DNA of 64,000 bases from Saccharopolyspora shandongensis. Its GTDB lineage: Bacteria; Actinomycetota; Actinomycetes; Mycobacteriales; Pseudonocardiaceae. Both the position numbers and the translations under genes were made by a program. Below are positions 50,844 to 58,905 of the stretch, piece by piece. The DNA is taken from contig NZ_FNOK01000021.1 of assembly GCF_900106995.1 (NCBI RefSeq), positions 1-64,000 on the forward strand, in the 5' to 3' direction. Under the pieces are notes generated by a model. It made no database searches. It was given only the letters and a program-made list of their open reading frames with translations, and was not told where the DNA came from. Within the stretch, counting starts at the first letter, position 1, and every line of letters begins with the position of its first letter.

Positions 50844-51315
50844 GTCACTCGTCCTCCATCAGATGACACGAACACCTTCGGCCGCGACCGGGTTGAGCTG
50901 CAAGGACAAGCCAGCGAGGTAGCCCGGTGAAAATCCGCTAGCGCAGGTTCCAGTGGACGGTACCAGGGGTAGAGCGCCGCCGGGCACCCCGTGACCAGGC
51001 AGTGCATACCCGATCACCAGGTTTGATCGGTCCTGGAGCAGCCGCGTAGGAGTCGACCACGCTCGGGCAAGCAAGCCTTCTGCCGTTGTCGCAGGGACGC
51101 GGTCCAGCTCACATTCGGTTTTTCATCTTATGGAAAGAGCGTTGGTTCGGGCGCTGCTCCCGAAGATGCTTTCCGGTACCGGATCGCAAGTCCATGAGCG
51201 ACTACCAGGTCTCCGCGCCCGACCGGTGCGGCGGGAGTCGACGACCACGACGCAGTCAACAACGGAGTGCTGCCATGCGACTTTTGCCTCTGCACGGCTT
51301 CCGGAGTCCGATCCG
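50844..51315. promoter_or_regulatory. divergent control region between IclR regulator and MFS permease
   Basis: The 472 bases lack a convincing gene. An imperfect palindrome, TTTTCAT-CTT-ATGGAAA (51120-51136, 6 of 7 arm pairs match), lies about 180 bases upstream of the permease start in an AT-rich patch. It is a reasonable IclR-type operator candidate. An ATG at 51130 opens in frame with the permease, but the intervening sequence is not protein-like. Confidence 0.4.
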
Positions 51316-52665
51316 ATGACCGGCTCCCTGCGGAAAAGCCTCGACGAAGGCCCGATGAACCGCTTCCAGTGGGCGGCCGTTTCGGTCTGCGTGCTGCTCA
51401 ACATGCTCGACGGGTTCGATGTGCTCGTCATGTCCTTCACGGGCAAGTCCGTCATGGCCGAGTGGGATCTCAGCGGCGCCCAGTTGGGTTTGCTGCTGTC
51501 GGCAGGACTGGTCGGCATGGCCGCCGGATCGATGTTGCTCGCGCCCTGGGCCGACCGCATTGGCCGACGCCCGATGATCCTGCTGTGCCTGGCGATTGCG
51601 AGCGCCGGCTTGCTGCTGTCCTCGGTGAGCCAGTCGGCGACCCAGCTCGGTGCGCTGCGGATCGCAACCGGCGTCGGGATCGGTGGAATCCTGGCCAGCA
51701 GCAACGTCATCGCCAGCGAATACGCGTCCCGTCGCTGGCGCGGACTGGTGGTCAGCCTGAACTCGACGGGCTATGCGCTCGGCGCGACGTTGGGAGGTCT
51801 CGTTTCGGTCGTGCTGCTGGCCGAATTCGGCTGGCGAGCGGTGTTCCTGTTCGGGGGAGTGGCCACGGCTGCCGGGATTCCGGTGGTGTTCGCCTTGTTG
51901 CCGGAGTCGCTGGACTTCCTGCTCGCCCGCCGTCCCGCACGTGCACTTGACAAGGTCAACCGGTTGACCCGCAAGCTCGGCCTGCCGACGCTCGACCACC
52001 TGCCGGCGGCGCCCGTTGTTCAGGCCGGTGTCGGTGCCGGGTTCCGGAAGCTGCTGTCGCCCGATCTGCGACGCGCCAGCTTTCTGTTGTGGGCGGCGTT
52101 CTTCCTGGTCATGGCAGGGTTCTACTTCGTCACCAGCTGGACGCCGACGTTGCTGACCAAGGCCGGGCTGTCCACCGCGCAGGGCGTCACGGGAGGCACC
52201 CTGCTCAACCTCGGCGGAATCTTCGGTGCCACGTTGCTCGGGTTGCTGGCCGCGCGCTTCGCATTGCGCTCGGTGTTGATCGCCTACGTGCTGTCGACAG
52301 CGGTCATGCTGGATGTGTTCATCGCGGCCACGTCGTCTCTTGCCGCCGCGTTGGTCCTCGGTGCCGCTATCGGTGTGGCGGTCAACGGCTGCGTCGCCGG
52401 TCTTTACGCCCTCACGCCCATCATCTACGACTCCGGCATCCGTGCTACCGGAGTGGGCACCGCGATCGGGATCGGTCGTATCGGTGCCATCGCCGCGCCT
52501 GCGGTCGCCGGAGCGTTGCTCGACGTCGGTTGGACGCCGCAGAGCCTGTACCTGACCGTCGGTGTGGTTTTCGCCGCCACCGCCGTTCTCCTCCTGCTGC
52601 TCCGCCCGGCTGTTGCGGCCGAACCCAAGCCCGCGCCCGCGACCAGTGCGCAGAGCACGAACTGA
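51316..52665 (+). CDS. MFS transporter, aromatic acid:H+ symporter type
   Basis: A 449-residue, 12-helix transporter. FQWAAVSVCVLLNMLDGFDV with the DGFD motif in helix 1 is diagnostic for the AAHS family (PcaK, BenK, VanK). LAPWADRIGRRPMILLCLAI is the loop 2-3 signature. It would import an aromatic acid for the Rieske oxygenase and P450 encoded just downstream. The start ATG 51316 follows GGAG by 9 bases. Confidence 0.88.
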   Translation: MTGSLRKSLDEGPMNRFQWAAVSVCVLLNMLDGFDVLVMSFTGKSVMAEWDLSGAQLGLLLSAGLVGMAAGSMLLAPWADRIGRRPMILLCLAIASAGLLLSSVSQSATQLGALRIATGVGIGGILASSNVIASEYASRRWRGLVVSLNSTGYALGATLGGLVSVVLLAEFGWRAVFLFGGVATAAGIPVVFALLPESLDFLLARRPARALDKVNRLTRKLGLPTLDHLPAAPVVQAGVGAGFRKLLSPDLRRASFLLWAAFFLVMAGFYFVTSWTPTLLTKAGLSTAQGVTGGTLLNLGGIFGATLLGLLAARFALRSVLIAYVLSTAVMLDVFIAATSSLAAALVLGAAIGVAVNGCVAGLYALTPIIYDSGIRATGVGTAIGIGRIGAIAAPAVAGALLDVGWTPQSLYLTVGVVFAATAVLLLLLRPAVAAEPKPAPATSAQSTN

Positions 52666-52691
52666 GATTCCCCTTCGAAGAGGAGCTGATC

Positions 52692-53747
52692 ATGTCGAGC
52701 ATTCCGCGGAATCAGTGGTACGTAGCCGCCTACAGCTCTGAGATCGGTCAGGATTTGTTCTCCCGCACCATTTGCGGCGAACCGATCCTGTTCTGGCGCA
52801 CCAGGAGTGGACAGGTGACCGCTGTGCCCGATCGGTGCGTGCATCGTCGATTCCCCTTGTCGCAGGCACCGTCCCGGCTCGTGGACGACCAGGTGGTCTG
52901 CGGCTATCACGGATTCACCTACGGAGCCGACGGCAAATGCGTCTTCGTGCCCGGGCAGAGCCGGATTCCGCGGACCGCTCGGCTGCTGCCGTACCCGCTC
53001 GTCGAACAGGACTCGTTCGTGTGGGTGTTCATCGGGGATGCGGCGAAGGCCGATGTGTCGAGCATTCCGCGGGCGCCGTATTTGGCCTCGCCGGCATACA
53101 CCACCGTGGCCGGGATGGAACCGCTGCAGGCTCGGTTCTCCCTCTTGGTGGACAACCTGCTCGACCTCTCCCACGAGACCTACCTGCACGGCGGATACAT
53201 CGGCACGCCGGAGGTCGCCGAGACGCCGATCACCACTGAGGTCGACGACGACGCCGGCATCGTCTACGTCTCCCGGCACATGGACGACGCCGAATGCCCG
53301 CCCTTCTACGCCAAGTCCACTGGTTTGCAGGGCCGCATCTCGCGCTGGCAGGACATCGAGTACACCCCACCGTGCCTGTACAAGCTGCACAGCCGGATCG
53401 CGCCGGTGGGGTCCGTTCCGAATCCCGACGGGAGCGACCCCGATGCTTTCCACGTCGAGGTGGTCTACGCGATCACGCCGGAGACCGAGCACTCCACGCA
53501 CGATTTCTGGTCGGTGGCCCGGGACTTCGCACTCGGCGATGAGGAGGTCTCGAAGTTCCTCGCCGAGAACAACCGCACCGTCGTGCTGCAGGATGTGGAG
53601 GCCCTCAACGTGCTGGAGGGGGTCGTCTCGGCGGAACCCGCGGGCTACCAGGAGTTGTCGATCAACATCGACACCGGTGGGCTTGCGGCGCGTCGTTTGC
53701 TCCAGCGCCAGCTCGCGCAGCAGCCCACGTCTGCCGCGATCTCATGA
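52692..53747 (+). CDS. Rieske non-heme iron oxygenase, vanillate O-demethylase-like (VanA type)
   Basis: A 351-residue oxygenase. The N-terminal Rieske domain has C49-x-H51 and C70-x2-H73. The catalytic domain has DNLLDLSHETYLH, giving Asp 154/158, His 161 and His 166 around the mononuclear iron and the inter-subunit Asp bridge. Length and motifs match VanA and related aryl-ether demethylases. It needs an electron donor, and the PDR/VanB-type reductase encoded 250 bases downstream is the obvious one. GAGGAG precedes the ATG. Confidence 0.88.
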   Translation: MSSIPRNQWYVAAYSSEIGQDLFSRTICGEPILFWRTRSGQVTAVPDRCVHRRFPLSQAPSRLVDDQVVCGYHGFTYGADGKCVFVPGQSRIPRTARLLPYPLVEQDSFVWVFIGDAAKADVSSIPRAPYLASPAYTTVAGMEPLQARFSLLVDNLLDLSHETYLHGGYIGTPEVAETPITTEVDDDAGIVYVSRHMDDAECPPFYAKSTGLQGRISRWQDIEYTPPCLYKLHSRIAPVGSVPNPDGSDPDAFHVEVVYAITPETEHSTHDFWSVARDFALGDEEVSKFLAENNRTVVLQDVEALNVLEGVVSAEPAGYQELSINIDTGGLAARRLLQRQLAQQPTSAAIS

Positions 53748-53998
53748 GCCAGATCCCCGCCAACCGAACCATGCTCTCCGGCGACCGCGTATACCGCATC
53801 CACTGGGTGCTGGGCACTGATCGGTTGCGTGCCGTCTGCCACTGCGCCGCCGAGCGCGAGTTCGAGGACCCGGTGCAGCTCTGGGAATGGCTGCTGGCAC
53901 ACCCCGCCGGGCACCACCCTGCCGAACCCGGACCAGAACTTCCCGCAGGTGAACCGGTCCTGGTTCCAGCGGGAGATCAGGAAGAGAACATCCGATGA
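53744..53998 (+). CDS. small protein of unknown function in the oxygenase operon
   Basis: 84 residues. The N-terminal half reads YRIHWVLGTDRLRAVCHCAA and then FEDPVQLWEWLLAHPAGHHP, a compact alpha/beta-looking segment with two cysteines. The C-terminal third is Pro/Glu-rich. It overlaps both neighbours by ATGA, between the Rieske oxygenase and the reductase, so co-translation is nearly certain. I do not recognise the family. An accessory role in oxygenase assembly or electron transfer is only a guess. Confidence 0.65.
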   Translation: MSQIPANRTMLSGDRVYRIHWVLGTDRLRAVCHCAAEREFEDPVQLWEWLLAHPAGHHPAEPGPELPAGEPVLVPAGDQEENIR

Positions 53999-54969
53999 AG
54001 ACCACCCCACATGACGAGCACGAACTGGACCTCGTGCTCGAACGAAGGGAAACCATCGCCGACGGCGTCGTCCGGCTCACCCTGTGCCATCCCGACGGGA
54101 AGTCGTTGCCCTCCTGGGAACCGGGCGCGCATGTGGACCTCGTGCTCACCGAGGACCTGATCCGCCAGTACTCGCTGTGCGGGGACCCGCGGGATCTGTC
54201 CACCCTGCAGGTCGCCGTCCTCCGGGAGGAAGCCGGACGGGGAGGCTCGCAGCACGTCCACGACGAGCTGTCCGAGGGGCGACTGGTCCACGTCCGCGGG
54301 CCCCGCAACAACTTCCCTCTCGTGGACGCCAAGCGCTACTTGTTCATCGCCGGCGGCATCGGCATCACACCGATCCTGCCGATGATCGCCGAGGTCGCGG
54401 CGGCGGGGCGGGACTGGCGCCTGGTCTACGGTGGACGGACGCGGAATTCGATGGCATTCCGAAACGACCTCGAAACCCGGTATCCCGGCCACGTCGAGGT
54501 CCACCCGCAAGATGAACGCGGACTGCTCGACCTACCGAGTCTGCTCGCCGATCCGGGACAGGACGCCGCCGGCACCGCGATCTACTGCTGTGGGCCGGAG
54601 GCCTTGTTGGCGGCCGTCGAGCAGCATTGCACCAGCTGGCCCGCCGGTGCCTTGCGCGTCGAGCGATTCACCCCGAAAGCCGGCGCGACCGACGGTCCGC
54701 GGGAAGCCTTCGAAGTCGAGCTCACCCAGACCGGCGCAGTCCTGAACGTTCCTGCCGACCGATCCATTCTTGAGGTCGTCGAGGAGTCCGGCGTCACCGT
54801 GCTCTCGTCCTGTCAGGAGGGCACCTGCGGCACCTGCGAGACCACCGTGCTCGACGGGATACCGGACCACCGCGATTCCGTGCTCACCGACGAGGAGAAG
54901 GCGGCAGCGGACACCATGATGATCTGCGTGTCCCGGTCGTGCTCCCCGCGTCTAGTCCTCGACCTCTGA
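53995..54969 (+). CDS. PDR/VanB-family reductase
   Basis: A 324-residue flavin/NAD/2Fe-2S reductase. It has RQYSLCGDPRDLSTLQVAVL in the flavin domain, FIAGGIGITPILPMIAEVAA in the NAD domain, and a C-terminal [2Fe-2S] domain with Cys 273, 278, 281 and 311. Same domain order and many identical blocks as the reductase at 25640. It lies between a VanA-like oxygenase and a P450, so it may serve either or both. It overlaps the 84-aa gene by ATGA. Confidence 0.9.
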   Translation: MKTTPHDEHELDLVLERRETIADGVVRLTLCHPDGKSLPSWEPGAHVDLVLTEDLIRQYSLCGDPRDLSTLQVAVLREEAGRGGSQHVHDELSEGRLVHVRGPRNNFPLVDAKRYLFIAGGIGITPILPMIAEVAAAGRDWRLVYGGRTRNSMAFRNDLETRYPGHVEVHPQDERGLLDLPSLLADPGQDAAGTAIYCCGPEALLAAVEQHCTSWPAGALRVERFTPKAGATDGPREAFEVELTQTGAVLNVPADRSILEVVEESGVTVLSSCQEGTCGTCETTVLDGIPDHRDSVLTDEEKAAADTMMICVSRSCSPRLVLDL

Positions 54970-54984
54970 CCGACGGAGACACCG

Positions 54985-56193
54985 ATGTCCACCACCGTCC
55001 CGAACAGCGCCGTCGCCGTCCTCGACGTCGATCCTTTCTCAGCGCGCAATCTCGGCGATCCGTACCCGATGCACGAGCGCCTGCGTGACGCCGGCCCCGT
55101 GGTTTATCTCGACCGCTACCGGGTGTGGGCGATGGCCCGCCATCACGAGGTCTATTCCGCACTGACCGACCACGAGACCTTCTGCTCCAGCCGCGGTGCC
55201 GGGCTCAGCGATTTCCACGCGGAGAAGCCCTGGCGGGTGCCCAGCCTGCTGCTCGAAGCCGACCCGCCCGATCACACCGTCGCACGCCAGACCATGGGCA
55301 AAGTGATTTCTGCGAGCACCGTGCGCGGTTTCCGCGACACGTTCCGAGCCGAAGCCGAGGCGCTCGCCGACGAATTGGTCGCCCGGGGGCACTTCGACGC
55401 TGTCACGGATCTCGCTGAGCGCTATCCGCTCAAGGTCTTCCCGGACGCGGTCGGGCTGCCGGCCGAGGGCCGGGAGCACCTGTTGCCCTACGGCGGGCTG
55501 GCGTTCAACGCCTTCGGCCCCCGCAACGATCTCCTCGAACAGGCTCTGGCCAAGGCTGCACCCGTTCAGGAATGGATCTGGGCCAGCTGCCAGCGAGATG
55601 CGCTTGCTCCAGGTGGCCTTGGAGCGCGTCTGTGGGATGCCGCCGACCGCGGCGAGATTTCCGCCGAGCAGGCACCCATGCTCGTGCGATCCCTGTTGTC
55701 CGCCGGTGTCGACACCACCGTCTACGGCATCGGCAACACCGTGCAGGCGCTTGCGGCCAACCCCGGTCAATGGGCTCGGTTGCGCGAGAAGCCGGCGCTG
55801 GCGCGCTTCGCCTTCGACGAGGCACTGCGTTACGAGTCCCCGGTTCAAACCTTCTTCCGCACCACGACCCGCGAGGTCGAGGTGTCGGGCATCCGCATAC
55901 CCGAAGGGGAAAAGGTCCTGTTGTTCCTGGGTGCGGCGAACCGCGACCCGCGCAAGTGGGGGCCGAGCGCCGACCGGATGGACGTCACCCGCAAAGCGGC
56001 CGGACATGTCGCCTTCGGCATGGGCATCCACCAATGCGTCGGCCAGCCCATCGCCCGGCTGGAAGTCGAACTCGTGCTCACCGCGCTCGCCCAGCGCATC
56101 GAAGGACTCGAACCGGCCGGCGCCCCGATTCCCAAGCTGAACAACACGCTCAAGGGCTGGAGCAGTGTGCCCGTCCGGGTCCGCGCCGCCTGA
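54985..56193 (+). CDS. cytochrome P450 (CYP199A-like)
   Basis: 402 residues. It has LRDAGPVVYLDRYRVWAMAR, SSRGAGLSDFHAEKPWR, the I-helix LLSAGVDTTVYG, ExxR in FDEALRYESP, and heme loop FGMGIHQCVGQ with Cys 351. The whole sequence closely recalls CYP199A2-type P450s, which demethylate or hydroxylate para-substituted benzoates such as 4-methoxybenzoate. It starts 15 bases after the reductase and is the last gene of the aromatic-acid unit. The assigned substrate class is an inference from family resemblance. Confidence 0.88.
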   Translation: MSTTVPNSAVAVLDVDPFSARNLGDPYPMHERLRDAGPVVYLDRYRVWAMARHHEVYSALTDHETFCSSRGAGLSDFHAEKPWRVPSLLLEADPPDHTVARQTMGKVISASTVRGFRDTFRAEAEALADELVARGHFDAVTDLAERYPLKVFPDAVGLPAEGREHLLPYGGLAFNAFGPRNDLLEQALAKAAPVQEWIWASCQRDALAPGGLGARLWDAADRGEISAEQAPMLVRSLLSAGVDTTVYGIGNTVQALAANPGQWARLREKPALARFAFDEALRYESPVQTFFRTTTREVEVSGIRIPEGEKVLLFLGAANRDPRKWGPSADRMDVTRKAAGHVAFGMGIHQCVGQPIARLEVELVLTALAQRIEGLEPAGAPIPKLNNTLKGWSSVPVRVRAA

Positions 56194-56232
56194 TCAACAT
56201 CGCCCTGCCTATCGCAGTCGAAAGAGGAAAGA

Positions 56233-56361
56233 GTGGCGCGGGAAGTCCGCGCAGTGGTGGCCCAGTTGTGGAAGCACGCGGACTCCACGAGGAACGGAGA
56301 GATCTCGGCTGACGTTCCAGCGCACGGCACGGTGCTGGTCCGGGCGGCGCCGCAGCAGTGA
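56233..56361 (+). pseudogene. short reading frame resembling a glycoside hydrolase C-terminus
   Basis: A 42-residue frame opens at a GTG preceded by GAGGAAA and contains QLWKHADSTRNGEISADVPA then HGTVLVRAAP. The pattern DVPAHGT followed by a hydrophobic strand is common at the end of alpha-galactosidase-type (GH27) enzymes. It is probably a leftover of such a gene rather than a functional unit. It occupies the gap between the P450 and the MBL-fold gene. Confidence 0.3.
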
Positions 56362-56437
56362 AACCCGGACCCGCCACGGACTCCTGCCAAATCCCCGAAG
56401 GTTGGCAGGAGCCCGCACCAGCGTCGGCTGTGGCGCC

Positions 56438-57274
56438 CTACTGGACGGGAATCCGCATCAGGTCCCGGGCGACGATGATCTCGCCGTCGAAGTGGCGGCT
56501 CGCCTGCCTGATCCATTCGTCCTCGTCGAGGTCGTACGGGATGAGGTGCCAGAGGACGAGGGTGCGCACGCCCGCCTGCTTCGCGATCTTCCCGGCGCTT
56601 TCGGCGTCGGTGTGCGCGCGGGCGAAGTGCCGCTGCAACTCGGCGACCCCGGCGTTCGTGCCCGCGAGCAGCCGGTCGAGGTGGTTCGGCGAGTACACCT
56701 CGTGCACGAGGACGTCGGCGCCCCTGGCGAGTTCGGCGACCTGCTCGGAGGCAGCGGTGTCGCCGGACACGACCACCGAGGAGTCGTCGGCGTCGACCCG
56801 GTAGGCGAAGGCGGGCATCGGCGGATGCAGCGCCGTGCCGGCGGTGATGGTCATCGCCGGCGTGGTGATGACGACCCCGGGTTCCGCCACTTCGCGGAGG
56901 CGCAACAGCCCGGCGAGCTTCGGCCTGCCGAGTAGCTCGCGATGCTCGATGTCGGGCCTGCCGGCCTCCAGGATCAGTTCGATCATTCGCGCCAGCGGCG
57001 GCGGTCCGCACACGTCCACGGGGCTGACCAGGCCCGCGGTCCACGCCAGGTGGAGCAGGGCCCCGAGATCGGCGTTGTGATCGACGTGGTGGTGCGTCAC
57101 GAGCACGGATCGAAGGTTCCGCAGGCGGAGGCCCGCCGCCACCAGCTGCCGCGCGACGCCGTTTCCGCAGTCGATCACGTGGATGTCGTCGCCGCGCACG
57201 ATCGCCGTCGCGGGAGCGGATCGTTCGCGGTTCGGCTGCGGTCCGCCGGAGCTGCCCAGGATGACGAGTTCCAT
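56438..57274 (-). CDS. MBL-fold metallo-hydrolase (RNase Z/PqsE-like group)
   Basis: A 278-residue metallo-beta-lactamase fold protein. It starts MELVILGSSGGPQPNRERSA and has the zinc motif HHHVDH at residues 61-66 (HxHxDH). VSGDTAA supplies the bridging aspartate and VLWHLIPYD the last histidine. The tRNase Z-like subgroup includes arylsulfatase- and lactone-hydrolysing enzymes, so an ester or lactone hydrolase in the aromatic pathway is plausible. GAGAG precedes the ATG. It lies downstream of the MHS permease on the same strand, 37 bases away. Confidence 0.82.
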   Translation of the reverse strand: MELVILGSSGGPQPNRERSAPATAIVRGDDIHVIDCGNGVARQLVAAGLRLRNLRSVLVTHHHVDHNADLGALLHLAWTAGLVSPVDVCGPPPLARMIELILEAGRPDIEHRELLGRPKLAGLLRLREVAEPGVVITTPAMTITAGTALHPPMPAFAYRVDADDSSVVVSGDTAASEQVAELARGADVLVHEVYSPNHLDRLLAGTNAGVAELQRHFARAHTDAESAGKIAKQAGVRTLVLWHLIPYDLDEDEWIRQASRHFDGEIIVARDLMRIPVQ

Positions 57275-57311
57275 CTTCTCTCTTTCCAAAACGGTTGTTC
57301 GACGACGTGGT

Positions 57312-58646
57312 TCAGTGCACCTCGGTCGGAGCGCTCGCTTCGTGGACGGGTGCGGCATCCCGGCGCGGAATCGCGCTCGACGCCGCGAGGCTCACCACGG
57401 AGATCGCCAGGAGGTAGGCCGTCACCGACCACGACGATTGCGTCGTCGCGAACAGCGCGGAGGCCACCAACGGCGTGATGCCGCCGCCGAGCAGCGCACC
57501 GATCTGATAGCTGATCGAGGCACCGGAATATCTGACTTCCACGGGGAAGAACCCCGCGGTCAACGTGCCGATGGGTGCGTTGGTCACGGACAGGACGAGC
57601 CCCATCGACACCATGAACAGCAGGATGACCGGCTCGTTCCCGGTGTTGATGATGGGGAAGAAGGCCAGGCACCAGACGAGGCGGATGACCGATCCGTGCA
57701 CGAACACGGCCCGCAGGCCGAACCTGTCACCGAGGCGCGCCCAGATCGGCACGGACACCAGCCACGCGGCCGAGCCGAGGATCACGCACCCAAGCACGAA
57801 CGGCCGGCTCAGGTTCTGCACAGTCGTGCCGTACGACAGCACGTAGACCATGAAGATGTACGCAGCGGTGCTGTTGCCGACGATGACGAGGGTCGCGTGG
57901 ATGAGCGGCTTCCAGTGCCGGGAGAAGACGACCGCTGCCGGTGCCCGGTCGACCTGCTTGCGCTGCGCGGTCCGCACGTACTCCGGACTCTCCTGGACGT
58001 GCACGCGGAGGTAGAGACCGACGGCCACGAGCGCGATGCTGATCAGGAAGACGATGCGCCATCCCCATTGGACGAATTCCTCCTTCCCGACGACTGCGAG
58101 GCAGCCGAGGAACGCGCCGTTGGCGAGGATGAGCCCGGCCGGGGTGCCCAGTTGCGGGAACGAGCCGTAGAAACCCTTCTTGTCCTCGGGGGCGTGTTCG
58201 AGCGTGAGCACGATGGCTCCGCCCCATTCGCCGCCGAGGCCGATCCCCTGGAGCAGTCGCAGGAGCACCAGGAGGACCGGAGCCCAGATGCCGACGTCGG
58301 CGTAGGTGGGCAACGCTCCGACCAGCGTGGTGGCCAGGCCCATGAGCAGCAGGGACACGATCAGCGTGTTGCGCCTGCCTGCGCGGTCTCCGAAGTGGCC
58401 GAAGATCACGCCACCCAACGGGCGAGCCAGGAATCCCGCGGCGAGCGTGCCGAACGCGGCGATGGTGCCCACTGCGGGATCCAGCCCGGGGAAGAACTGG
58501 CTGTCGAACACGAGCGCGGCCGCGGTGCCGTAGAGGAAGAAGTCGTACCACTCGATGGTGCTGCCGATCGCCGATGCCCAGGCGACCTTCCGCACTGAGC
58601 CGCTCCGCGATGTCGAGCGGCCGGGATCTGGTGTTGCCGAACACAT
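57312..58646 (-). CDS. MFS transporter, metabolite:H+ symporter (MHS/ShiA-like)
   Basis: A 444-residue, 12-helix transporter. WASAIGSTIEWYDFFLYGTA in helix 1, FGHFGDRAGRRNTL in loop 2-3, and LQGIGLGGEWGGAIVLTLEH are signatures of the MHS family (shikimate, proline/betaine, dicarboxylate carriers). It is divergent from the meta-pathway operon and probably imports its aromatic or acidic substrate. The ATG at 58646 follows GGAGG by about 10 bases. The frame continues open upstream but overlaps the dehydrogenase on the other strand. Confidence 0.87.
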   Translation of the reverse strand: MCSATPDPGRSTSRSGSVRKVAWASAIGSTIEWYDFFLYGTAAALVFDSQFFPGLDPAVGTIAAFGTLAAGFLARPLGGVIFGHFGDRAGRRNTLIVSLLLMGLATTLVGALPTYADVGIWAPVLLVLLRLLQGIGLGGEWGGAIVLTLEHAPEDKKGFYGSFPQLGTPAGLILANGAFLGCLAVVGKEEFVQWGWRIVFLISIALVAVGLYLRVHVQESPEYVRTAQRKQVDRAPAAVVFSRHWKPLIHATLVIVGNSTAAYIFMVYVLSYGTTVQNLSRPFVLGCVILGSAAWLVSVPIWARLGDRFGLRAVFVHGSVIRLVWCLAFFPIINTGNEPVILLFMVSMGLVLSVTNAPIGTLTAGFFPVEVRYSGASISYQIGALLGGGITPLVASALFATTQSSWSVTAYLLAISVVSLAASSAIPRRDAAPVHEASAPTEVH

Positions 58647-58905
58647 CTCCAGGAACCTCCGTGGTGACGAGCCGGGATCAGGGGGCGTCGCCGGGTTGCG
58701 TCGAGGATGTGCTGAGGATCTGGCGGAAGCGAATGCCGATCTCGTCCGGGGCCATGTGGTGGATGCATAGCTGCAGGTCGCGACGATGTTGTCGGAGCTC
58801 CCGGGGGCTGCCGTGGCGGCTTGACTTCCGGCTATGCGGACTGGGTATGGCTCGCGCTGAAAAGCGCATTTGATCGCTATCGGCGCGGCGGTCAGATTGG
58901 AACGC

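Noticed and set aside
51130-51315. ATG at 51130 as the start of the aromatic-acid permease
   Set aside because: The added 62 residues are not conserved-looking and the ATG sits within a palindrome; the ATG at 51316 has a ribosome site and leads directly into the transporter fold.
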